DNA of 64,000 nucleotides from Prosopocoilus inquinatus (taxonomy: Eukaryota; Arthropoda; Insecta; Coleoptera; Lucanidae), in the NCBI GenBank assembly GCA_036172665.1, contig CM069871.1, positions 9,486,001-9,550,000 of the forward strand, given 5' to 3'. The position numbers and the translations under genes were made by a program. Positions 23,391-33,660 of the stretch are shown here, piece by piece. Within the stretch, counting starts at the first letter, position 1, and the number at the start of each line of letters is the position of its first letter. Below the pieces are notes generated by a model that did no database searches, had not been told where the DNA came from, and worked only from the letters and a program-made list of their open reading frames with translations.

Positions 23391-24025
23391 CGGGTGTCTC
23401 AGTAAGGGCGGCAACCGGTGATATACAGCAAATCGTAATACCTACAGCTTCGGGAGAAAAAAACATTACAGTCAAAGCGGGCAAGAGAAATACTAAGAAA
23501 ACATTTTTATGTATCTGAGTTGACCGCAAGGGGGAGAAATCAATGGGCTCAACAATAAAAATTAATTTTACTAGCAAAAGTCTCAAAATAAGCTGCAGCT
23601 TTGATAGTGTCATTGAAAAGCAGAATTAATTCCGCACTACTTTGATTTTAGACTTATTATCGTATCGTCATTAATAAGAGTGGAACAGTTGAATTATTTA
23701 CTTTAAAAAATATAACTTCCGTACTCTTTATCAGAAATTAACGAACTTCGGCTCGTTTGAAAGCGGTGAATTTTCAGCTGTTTTAAAAAATTCATATTCA
23801 ATGACTCCGGCTACTTTGTTATAAAGTAGTTAGAGGGTGCTACTTGCAATCGTAATAGTTTTTACAGCTTTCTAAAAAAAAAAAATTAAACGTAAGGTGT
23901 ATTTTTTTACAGTGATTACAAAGCATCCAATTAGAAGAACATTTTGGTAAAAATTCTTTCGAAGCTGTAGGTATTACGGTTTGCTGCCTCTGTATCGCCG
24001 GCCGCCGCCCTTATTGAGACACCCG
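23391..24025. mobile_element. MITE with ~75-bp inverted termini (CGGGTGTCTCA)
   Basis: Left end CGGGTGTCTCAGTAAGGGCG, then AAATCGTAATACCTACAGCT. The right end on the opposite strand reads CGGGTGTCTCAATAAGGGCG, then AAACCGTAATACCTACAGCT. The interior (~480 bp) has no coding potential. Confidence 0.9.
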
Positions 24026-24524
24026 ATATTTAAAATTAATTTAATTAATCCGAGTTGCTTAATTTGCTTATACGACCTTATACAATATTAGAAAAAAAAA
24101 GAATTGCTTAATAAATAATAATCAATATAATCCAATGTTTACTACACAGGGTGATTCAAGAGGCGTTGGAATTATTTAATCGAGAATAAAATTTTTAGTT
24201 TTCGAATAAAAAGCGTGAGTGTCTCTGAATGTTAACGGTGTTTATAGTTAGAAACGCGCTGAATACCAACTTTTATAAGGCAGCTTTTACTGCCAAAGGC
24301 CCGCTTTTATTGCTTTATCATCCCTATGTAGGTCAGTGAAGGGTGTTATGGTTTTCCGAAAGTTTACAGTTTTCTTCATTTCTAACAGTCGATCAACCCC
24401 CACCCGTTCTTATTACCGTTCAATTACCAATAAAAAATAATAATAATCGGTTGATTTAATTAATCCGAGTTGCTTAAGTTTCTTATATGTACGATCGTAT
24501 AACCGTATTATCATATCATATAAT
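24026..24524. other. No gene; one CACAGGGTGATTC terminus at 24146
   Basis: AATTAATCCGAGTTGCTTAA occurs at 24045 and again at 24459, each followed by a TTGCTTATA or TTTCTTATA sequence and a CGACC/CGATCGTAT variant. This is a ~410-bp direct duplication of flanking sequence. Confidence 0.55.
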
Positions 24525-24886
24525 CAGTGGCGTAACTAAAAGTTAAGCCACCAGGATGCAAATTTTTTTTTACTAGAGTTGTTTGATGAAGATAACGCAT
24601 GTTCAACTGAAAAGTTCACGTTAGTTTTCATTTTTTGAAAGGTGTAAGGAGATGTGACAGAAATGAGACGACGGCTTTCCAAACTAACTAGCATTTGACA
24701 GATGACAGTTGTCAAACGTGTGTAGTAATTTGCTTATAGCTAAGGATAGGAATTTTATATTTTATTCGATTTATTGCTCGCCGTTGCGTTGTTCTAATTT
24801 GATTGAACAAAATGTAAAATTCTGATCCTTACTTTTATAAGCAGGGCGTCTATCTTCGGCTCTGTTTAGTTACAGTTCCGAGTCAC

Positions 24887-25230
24887 CATGGGCGTAGCCA
24901 GACTTTATAAACCCCGGCATATTTCATTTTTAAACAATAAAATAATTAATATTATCAATAATTAATGGATGCCTAACAGTAGGTACAGCTGAATTGTTTT
25001 TTTTTTTAAAAACAACATATTTTTTAAACATTTAAAAAATGTGATTTACGATGGGTTTCACAAATAAATTGTTAATCAGCGATTAATTTAATTCTCTGAT
25101 TAACAACCAATTATATTGTTTCACCCAACCAATCACAGGCTTTAATCAAGCTATTAAATTAAGCCGCGATTAAATAATTTTTGTGAAACTGAGGGTTAGA
25201 CTATCAACCCCGTATCTGGATACGCCCATG
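24887..25230. mobile_element. hAT-type MITE with intact 8-bp target duplication
   Basis: The 344-bp element begins CATGGGCGTAGCCAG and ends CTGGATACGCCCATG. It is flanked on both sides by CGAGTCAC (24879-24886 and 25231-25238). An 8-bp duplication is characteristic of hAT insertion. An inner fold-back (25053-25191, GGTTTCACAAATAAATT pairing with AATTTTTGTGAAACT) fills much of it. Confidence 0.88.
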
Positions 25231-25639
25231 CGAGTCACCCTATACTATTCTCATAGTAAGTCGAAGTGAATCAAACATAGACACCCTACTTATAATCTAA
25301 TTTGTCATATGTAATAAAAGTGACATTTCGCGTCGATTTAATAGTCGTTAAAAAATTCAAAAGCTAGATTTATTGTAACAGAAATGACATCTGTCAAAAT
25401 TGTACCAACATAAACTGTCATAATTTTATACGTAACAGAATTCACACCTGTCGAAATTGTACTAAAATAAACTGTCAAAATTTTAGGTTAAGAAAACGGC
25501 CGCTAGCTAGCGCTAAGCGGAATACATTTGACTTGCACAATTCACGCTAGCCAAGCCACTTAGAAGCAGCGTTGCCAACGTGATACAAATGTACTATTTG
25601 TGGTGCAATCAGTAGAGTTACGGAACGTGAAACATCGAC

Positions 25640-27900
25640 AAGAAGTAGAACCAAAAAATAAAAAATGTAAAAAAAGAAAGAAAAAAATCTGAAAAAAGAA
25701 AAATAGTCAATCCAACCCAAGTATGGCGGACCTAGGTGAAGGCAAGCCAAGGAATTCTTTTTTAAAATATCGAAAAAAGGAAGAATATAAAAATTCATTA
25801 AAAATTGTGAAAAATTCGGAAAATATTAAAGAATAGGAAAGTGTTAAAACACGAAATTAAAAAAAAATAATTAAGAAAGAAGTTTCAAGGTCAACCCAAC
25901 CCAAGCAAGACGACTGACCCTAAGCAATTCAAGCCCAATGAAAGAATTTATAAAAGTGAAATTGCGAAAATTTGAAAACGATCAAAAATTCGAATAAAAC
26001 TGAAACAAAAAAAATGTGAAAAACTCAATTTAAGCAAAGCGAGCTTGAGTGAGCTGAACGCACAAAGAGAAATTAAAATTAAAAAGAGAAAAGTGCACAA
26101 AAATTGAAACAAAAAATGTTAAAACATAGAAAACATTAAAAGAATTTAGAAAAATAGAAGAAACTGCAGAGAACTTGAAGAAAAACGGCAAGGTTTAAAA
26201 ATTTCAAAGTAAAATTCGAATGATATTAGAAACTGCAAAAAATTAAACCAGGAATTAATTAATTTTAAGAAAAAGGAAGCCCAAGGTCGACCCCAATTCT
26301 ACCAACTTTACCAAGTAACACAAAAAAACAATAAGAAAAACTACAAATTAAAAACACAAAAAGTTATAATCAATTATTTAATTTTATTGCCTCGAAAATT
26401 AGAAAAAAAAATAAGACATAGTTGCGCTTGTTTTTTCAACTCTGTTTACTCCTTTCGTACTTCTGTCTCACTTTCACTTGTACCAAAAATGAGACAAAAG
26501 TACGAAAAGTACAAGAAATAGAACCAAAAAATAAAAAAGAAAGTAAAAAATGTGAAAAAAGAAAAATAGTTTCAGAGTCAATCCAACCCAAGCATGGCGG
26601 ACCTAGGTGAAGCCAAGCCAAGGACTTCTTTTTTAAATATCGAAAAAAGGAAGAATATAAAAATTCATTAAAAATTGTGAAAAATAAATAAAAAATAAAT
26701 AAAGAATAGGAAAGTGTTAAAACAGGAAATTAAAAAAGAAGTTTCAAGGTCAACCCAACGCAAGCAAGACGACTGACCCTGAGCAGTTCAAGCACAAGGA
26801 AATAATTTATAAAAATGAAATTGCGAAAATTTGAAAACGATCAAAAATTCGAATAAAGCTGAAACAAAAAAAAATGTGAAAAACTCAATTCAAGCAAAGC
26901 GAGCTCGAGTGAGCTGAACGCACAAAGAGAATTAAAATTAAAAATAGAAAAGTACACAAAAATCGAAACAAGAAATGTTAAATTAAACATCGAAAACATT
27001 AAATTTAGAAAAATAGAGATCTTGTATCAAAAATGAGACAAAAGTACGAAAAGTACAAGAAATAGAACCAAAAAATAAAAAATGTTAAAAAAAGTAAAAA
27101 ATGTGAAAAAGAAAAATAGTTTCAGAGTCAATTCAACCCAAGCATGGCGGACCTAGGTGAAGCCAAGCCAAGGATTTTTTTTAAATATCGAAAAAAGGAA
27201 GAATATAAAAATTCATTAAAAATTGTGAAAAATTCTAAAAAAATTAGAGAGTAGGAAAGTGTTAAAACAGGATTTAAAAAAAAAATTAAGAAAGAAGTTT
27301 CAAGGTCAACCCAACCCAAGCAAGACGACTGACCCTAAGCAATTCAAGCCCAAGGAAAGAATTTATAAAAGTGAAATTGCAAAAATTTGAAAACGATAAA
27401 AAATTCGAATAAAACTGAAACAAAAAAAATGCGAAAAAGTCAATTCAAGCAAAGCGAGCTTGAGTGAGCTGAACACACAAAGAGAATTAAATTTAAAAAT
27501 GGAAAAGTGCGCAAAAATCGAAACAAGAAATGTTAAACATCGAAAACATTAAAAGAATTTAGAAAAATAGAAGAACTTTTGAGAAAAATGTCAAGGATTA
27601 AAAATTTCAAAGTAAAATTCGAATGAAATTAGAAACTGCAAAAAATTTAAACCAGGAATTAATTAATTTTAAGAAAAAGGGAGCCCAAGGTCGATCCCAA
27701 TTCTACCAACTTTACCAAGTAAAGCAAAAAACAAAATAAGAAAAACTACAGATTAAAAATGCAAAAAGTAATAATCAATTATTTAATTTCATTGCTTCGA
27801 CAATTAAAAAAAAAAAAAATAAGAGATCATAGCCGCGATTGTTTTTTAAACTCCGTTAACTCCTTTCGTACTTCTGTCTCACTTTCACTTGTATCAAAAA
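25640..27900 (+). repeat. Long-unit direct repeats, three copies plus a degenerate fourth
   Basis: CAACCCAAGCATGGCGGACC (CAAGTATGG in the first copy) with the following TAGGTGAAGCCAAGCCAAGG occurs near 25715, 26584 and 27133, and a decayed version near 28030. Spacing is 869 then 549, so the middle copy is deleted by ~320 bp. CAAGGTCAACCCAACCCAAG and GCAAAGCGAGCTTGAGTGAG also repeat. The CAAGGTCAACCCAAC theme is the reverse complement of the GGTTGACCTTG theme at 13.6-15.6 kb. Confidence 0.88.
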
Positions 27901-28280
27901 TGAGACAAAAGTACGAAAAGATAAAAATAGAATGAATGGAGTTGGATAAACGAGCGCAGCTCATTTAAACTGCGGTCACAAGATGAAGGCAAAAAATGTT
28001 AGAAATTACAAGAAAATGGTTTCAAAGTCAATCCAAGCCAAATAAGGCGAAGCCAAGCAGGCGCCTATAGCGTTTTGGCGCCGCCGGGTTGTTTTGCAAT
28101 CGTTGCAACCCTTATTGTATAGTTACGCCACTGGAACTAACAGTATCTAATCATTCAGGCTGTCTAAAAAAAAGTGTATCTTCTTTGGATGGGTATATGA
28201 TATCAAACCTTGATTTCCATACGATAATTAACAAGTGTTAAGCACGCTTTTATCGCAACTGAATGGGTTGACCATCAAGT

Positions 28281-28860
28281 GTACAGTCGCGAGCAATTAA
28301 TTTTGGTCGTCATTGATTGTCAAAGACTTGTACAGTTGCGGACAGAAAATTTCAGACACCAATTTGACTGACGTACGAGTAAGGAGAAACGTTTATTGGT
28401 GGAAATTAATCTTCGATGTCAACTTGACATTTCTATTCTGCCAAGCATAAATTATCCGATCATGTCCAAAGAGATACTAATTAACCTTTCAAGAGAATAC
28501 TTAGATATCTGTCACTGATTCGCAGATGCGTTTAAATGCCGGTATTAATACGAATTAGACTGAAGTCAAAAGTGAGGTTAATTGTATCTAAAGTCTGGTT
28601 CACACTGAACTAATTGGTGGGATGACAGTGGCGTCCGAAATTTCCTGTCCGCAACTGTACTTATTAAAAATAAGGAGACTGATGTCTTAATTTCGAACAG
28701 CGGAAATAATCTCTTAAAAATGTAATTATTTATTTTCGACACCTTTTCGTTTTAGTAAAAGAACAAGAGTATTTGCACGAAAATTTTTGTTTTCTGAAAT
28801 TAAAACCGACGTTTTGATTGATTGATAGTGACGACCCAAATTTAATGCTCGCGGCTGTAC
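28281..28860. mobile_element. Outer Tc1-like MITE
   Basis: Left end GTACAGTCGCGAGCAATTAA; right end on the opposite strand GTACAGCCGCGAGCATTAAA. The ends start at TA, as Tc1/mariner insertions do, and the TACAGT..G.GG/GAGCA style matches that superfamily. It is interrupted by the inner element. Confidence 0.82.
28330..28660. mobile_element. Inner Tc1-like MITE nested in the outer one
   Basis: Left end GTACAGTTGCGGACAGAAAA; right end on the opposite strand GTACAGTTGCGGACAGGAAA. It is 331 bp with near-identical ~30-bp termini. Its ends resemble those of its host element but are a distinct subfamily. Confidence 0.87.
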
Positions 28861-29378
28861 CTATACACTGTACTGGATGACTATAAAAAAATATATACAT
28901 ACTATAACTCTTGCCATGTCTTAGTTTAACTATAACTAAAATATTAGGCACTGCCCCCCGTCTTGAGATAAGGGGGTTCTCGCACTGAAACTAAATATGT
29001 AATAAGTAATGAAAAATAAAACAAAAAAAATTCCTCGGGGTGTTCCCCCTTTGGGGTGTTTGTATTATATGAGCGCGCCAGCCGTAAATAATGAAATTGC
29101 AAAACACTATCGTAATTCGTAATATCGATTTTGTCAGTCATGTATGCGTGTATTTGTCATCATCGTCCAAGAGGCATTTTGTTTCAACAATTAAATGTAT
29201 TATGCATGACGAATTTTATTAATTTGAATTCCCTTTTTTCAAAATGGCTTGCGTATTAAAAACCCCCCTAAGAAATTAAAATCGAATTAAAACACGAAAG
29301 GGCTTTCGCCCCCTTCGGTTTTGTGTGTGCATTACGCAAAAAGAAAATGTGGAAACAAAGTGGAGTAAAGTAACTTAC
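28861..29378 (-). other. Start of the intron after the large exon; no gene seen
   Basis: The GTAAGTT donor is at 29378. No convincing downstream exon (phase 0 entry, same strand) was found between here and position 1, so the next exon is probably outside the window. TTCCTCGGGGTGTTCCCCCT (29030-29049) and CCCTTTGGGGTG are GC-rich spots of unknown meaning. Confidence 0.5.
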
Positions 29379-32290
29379 CTCAACGACTTTGAGATTTTGT
29401 TTATCCAGAAGGAATTCCATGGATTTGTGTGGTCTCGAGGGATGCGGGGGGGCTGCGAGGCTACGAGGCGGCGCCTCTGCCCCAAGATTCATCAAGCTGC
29501 GCGTCTTCACATGGGCCCCACTTGTAATGACAGTTACCTCAGTGTCGAGGTCCGTCTCAATCAGCCCCATGGGCTCCATGGGCCGGGGGAGCGCGTCCCC
29601 GGAATCAATAGTCCGGCGTTCCGGAGCCGGTAGTTGCGCAATCGCCTCCGGTCGCTTCTTTACGCTTGCGCCCACGACCCTCGGCGGCAATTTCGGAAGC
29701 GGAGGTTTCGCGCTTAAGCACGCGTTCTCATCTGCACGTCCATCCACCTGAAGCACTTTTTTGTTGTCGACCGCTTCGTTGTTGTTGCACGGCCCAACGG
29801 GTGGTCCTTTCAGGGGGATGTAAATGTAATCTTCTTTGGTGGCGAGGCGCTGTCCGGCGATTGCGTTGTCCTTGTTCTTGGAGGCCTCCAGTGATTTTTT
29901 CTTGTTGTGCTTGCCGCCCTTGTCGTCTCCTCCGCTTTTGCGCGACGGGAATTTAAAGCTCGCGATTCGCGAGAAAAAGCCGCCGAGCTTTCCCGTTTTG
30001 GACGACGACTTGGAAGCCCGATGCGACACGACCGGCTCCATCGCAGGCACTGGCTTCTCTGCCTTCACTTCTTGCTGCCTGCTGGTGCCGGGCACGTGAC
30101 GGCCTGCTGTAGTGGGAGTTGATTTGTAAACATCGCCTATATGAGTGTGTTTGTAAGTTACGCCGTCGGTATCCGTGTAATTCGTCACCAAACTCCCATC
30201 GGCATCTTCCCTAATATCACTCTTGCGCCTGTGGATCATCACATTAGGTTGGCTGATTGATTGCCTGGGTTTTAAGAGAGCGAAAGCGAATTTGTCAATT
30301 TCTTCTTCTACTTCGCCCCCGGTTTGGAGATCTGGTTGGCTTACGTATGCCCTTTTTTCCGGAAGCCTCGGTTCAGGTCGCATAATCGGCGGAGGCGGCG
30401 GGGATTGTCTCTTGGGGGTTAACTCCGGAGTGCTGGATAGACTTTGGGAATCTCGATCTGTACTATCGCGTACTTGCCAGTTTACTTCAGCAACGACGGG
30501 GCAAAAATGCACCCCCTTCGAACTGGTGGATCCATTCAGGGATTTTGTGGGGGTCGTCATGGTCTGCTGCTTTTCGTCCACCTCTGAAGATATTCTACTG
30601 GTGCTTCTGCTTCTGCTGATCAAAGAACTTTTCCTGGGGAGTTCCGACAAGGAATTCCGCTGATTCTGCTGCTTATTGTGAGGGTACTCATCCTCATCAT
30701 CGTTGTTCTTGTTGTTGTAAATGGCAAGATTCGGCGTGCTCTTCACGTTCCTATTTTGGGAAAAAATGGGCGTCGACGTGAACAACATATCCATCTTATC
30801 CCTGCTCGTCCCAAGACTTTGTATGCTGGTCTCCGAGATAGCTTTGAGTATGATCTTGTCAAACTCCAAGATCGTGCTCCTCTTGGTTTTATCTCGATAG
30901 CACGGGTTGAATTCATCATCGCTCATATCGATCATGTTCGCCATGGCCTCCATGTAAGAACCTTCGCGTTTGAAAGAGACGTCCGTGTCGGATTCGGAAG
31001 ACGCCAGCGGACTCTCCTGCTTCTTAACCGCCACATTCTTTTTCTTCTTCTTCAAGCTCTTAACGCTGACTTTGCTCATGGTTTGGGCTTGTTGGGTGGC
31101 GTCGCTCAGGTCAATCAGGTCCCAGTTTTTCGCGGCAATCGACGTCGCGTCGCCGCCGCCCCCCGTCACAAAACAGCTCGCCGCGTTCCAAATATTTATG
31201 TTTTCGGCGAGGTTCAAATCTTTCGGCACACTCGAAACGTACACACAACTCCCGAAATAACCACCACCCTGATCGAACAATGAGTTCGTCACGGCTGTAT
31301 CACCGCCGACGCTGGTACTATAACTGATAGCTCGGAGCAAGTTCGGTTCACTCGTCGTCTGTGCGTTAAATTTAGACGGCCGAACGCATTCCGACGCCTT
31401 CTCTATATTTAACACATCCGCCCGAAAGATCGTGAAGAGATCGCTCTTGTTCCTCCTCCTCGCCGCAGCCGCCGAGGAATTTCGCACGAACCCATCGATT
31501 TTCTCGTACCTATCGAAGATGCTGAGGTCTTGATAGCTCGCCCCGAAATTCGTCGTGAAATTCTGGAAGATTTCCCCGTCGTACGCCTCGAAGCCGTTGC
31601 AGTTCTTCAAGCGGTACTTCTCCAAGTAATCCGACGGTCTCTTCCTGCTGCTCGACTTCTCAGCCTTCACATTCTGCGACGACATGGCTATATTCGGTAT
31701 GCTGCTTGATTTGAGCTTGGCAAACTGACAGAAATTATCGCCGTAACCGCTATCCTCGCTCAAATTCTCCGCGGAAACTTTACTACTCGCTTTGAGTACA
31801 TTGTTGTTAACGTGGAGGCCATCGAAACTCTTCCACGTCTTCAAATTATTCACCGACGTGTTGTATTTCGTCGCATCCAAAGTATCCTCGCTGGATTCGC
31901 TCGAATCGGAACCGCTGAACCTCGTCGCATTATACAGCAGCGAATCGCTGCTGAGCTGCCTGGTTGCCTTGCTGGGGACGTCGATCTTAAACGTCTTGTA
32001 GTAATCCGATCCGCGCTCGACTTCCATGTAATTCCTCCTCACGAGGTCGTCGGAGCCGCTGATGTTTTTCCGCTGATTTTCCAGCGAGTCGAAGCTGAAG
32101 GTCGAGAAAATGCTCGGCGAACTGCTCGACACGTCCTGGCACTGCTTCTCCAGGCTTTCGAATTGGATGAGGCTGCTGGATCTGCTCAGCGATTGGTTCG
32201 ATTCGTCGTCGCTTATGTTCAGGAGGTTCTCTTGGCGACGCCTTTTCGAAGGGCACGCGATTTCTCGCTCGGAACCGCTGTCGACATCTT
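29379..32290 (-). CDS. Large internal coding exon of an unrecognised Ser-rich scaffold-like protein
   Basis: This 2912-nt exon encodes about 971 residues without a stop. The 5' boundary is a strong acceptor: a pyrimidine run ending TTCTTTCCAG at 32300-32291, then AAGATGTC. The 3' boundary is GTTGAG|GTAAGTT at 29379/29378. Past the donor the frame soon loses protein character, so the ORF end at 29268 is not real. The exon enters in phase 1 and leaves in phase 0. The protein is rich in Ser, Asp, Lys and Asn with no predicted membrane segment or folded domain that I recognise. Visible items, numbered from an in-frame ATG at 32336 that lies in the intron: a Lys tract near 429-433, a proline run SPPPPP near 645-650, a PxxPxR SH3-type ligand (PKLPPR) near 881-886, a basic GGFFSRIASFKFPSRK stretch near 785-800, and EDYIYIPLKGP near 835-845. 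Five S-x-P-[ND]-[ILV] motifs are spaced through it. A signalling scaffold or the N-terminal arm of a multidomain regulator such as a RhoGEF is possible, but that is inference. Family unassigned. Confidence 0.9.
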
Positions 32291-32899
32291 CTGGAAAGAA
32301 GACAAAAAAATTAATCCAGATTCGGATTTTATTCACACCGAGACATCAAAAATTATTATTATTTGGTCAAGTTCCGATAATAATTTTAAAATGCATGACT
32401 ACCCTTGATCAAAATAATCTTTGACGTCAAAGGATTTAAGTAAGCTTGAAGAAACAATCGAGGTTAGGGTTGCCATCTTTGAAAATTCTTAGCGCCCCCA
32501 TCATCCTTGGGTCTCTAGATTTGTTTGCTTGTTTGAGTTCGGAAACAATCTGTCATTTTTTCGACCGCAATCGATTATTAATTAATTAATTAATAAATAA
32601 ATCAATTCTTCTACTAATTTGGTAACTTAGTGCAAGAATTACTGTGAACAATAATATCAAAGCAGGTTAGCCAATCATAAAATCCGAAAGTACCAACAAA
32701 AATGACAGTTTGTGTCCGAATTCTATCAAATAACGTAAACGTCAATCAAATCTAGGGACCCTAGGAGACCCAAGCTGGAACATTAAATTGGTAGAATGCC
32801 TCCTCAAATCTTCTTTGCGCATTTTTTTTTGGGAATTTATAAAACAAGGGACGGCATTTTTTAACCTGAGGACCAATTTGAGGCAGGGTTGTCAGATTT

Positions 32900-33660
32900 C
32901 TTACAGGAAATGTCGTCAACTTGATGATAAAACGTAGCCAAACGGCGCCAAGTTTTTCTAAAGTTAGGGAAATTTAAATCGTATCGTTCGCAGGACCTAA
33001 ACTTTTCGTCTGACGTTTGGGATTAAAAAAATCATTTTGGCGTATCAAAAATTAACGAACAAATTAAGAAAAAAAAAAAACACAAACGAAACCTGTGAAA
33101 AAATCAAAAAGAAAAGAGAAATGAAGAAGAAACGGCAATAAAATACAAGGCGCGAAGCGAACAAAAAACAAAACAAAAGAAGATCGACAATGCTAAGCTG
33201 AACGACAAGCAATAATTTTTTAAAGAAAGTAATAAATGTAAATTATTCATTTATTTAAGAAAACAAAAGCAGTCGACGATCAATGATTAAATCAAAAATA
33301 ATTAAGACAATTGAAATTAGACTACTACAGCAAGTGCGAGTGAAGAACATGCAGGAACAAGAACAAAAAGTAAAATATAAACGACTGTCAAGAAAGAAAA
33401 AAAAAAAAAATTGGAAACTGCCAGAAAATTGAAGAAAATTAAACGACGACCAAGGAAAGAAACGAAAATCAAGAAACAAAAGTAACAAAATAAAAAAAGT
33501 TTTCCGGGTAAACATACAAAAACAAATGACGGTCAATGACAAGACAAAAGTGAAAAAGAAAACAAAAGAAAAATCCAAAACAACCAGAAAAGCAAAGAAA
33601 AATAAGCAACGACCAAGGAAAGAAACGAAAATCAAGAATTTTACACTTAAACAGAAAAGC
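32900..33660 (+). repeat. Purine-rich dispersed repeat, copy 1
   Basis: ATGTCGTCAACTTGATGA, AAGGCGCGAAGCGAACAAAA and AACAAAAGAAGATCGACAAT have counterparts in the same order at 45848-46070. The rest is A-rich with CAACGACCAAGGAAAGAAAC repeated at 33447 and 33607. The minus-strand 126-codon Phe-rich frame is an artefact. Confidence 0.75.

Larger units (their letters stand above)
24525..28133. mobile_element. Composite region with CAGTGGCGTAACTA inverted ends
   Basis: CAGTGGCGTAACTA at 24525 and TAGTTACGCCACTG ending at 28133 are inverted. The 8 bp outside them (CATATAAT versus GAACTAAC) do not match. The ends may therefore belong to two different insertions, or the duplication has decayed. 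A second TAGCTACGCCACTG end lies at 36482-36495. No transposase frame lies inside. Confidence 0.5.

Noticed and set aside
28944..29141. 65-codon minus frame as the exon downstream of the large exon
   Set aside because: No suitable phase-0 acceptor precedes it and its composition does not resemble the Ser-rich protein.
29268..29378. Extension of the large frame past residue 986
   Set aside because: GTAAGTT at 29378 is a strong donor, and the downstream residues change character abruptly.
30678..31283. 201-codon plus-strand frame inside the large exon, and other long plus frames at 29325-32424
   Set aside because: They lie antisense to a well-supported exon and read as Arg/Leu-rich shadows of its codon pattern.
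32291..32336. In-frame ATG upstream of the large exon as a translation start
   Set aside because: It lies before a strong acceptor (TTTCCAG), and the residues it would add are hydrophobic and unlike the exon. The phase matches the 180-nt exon instead.
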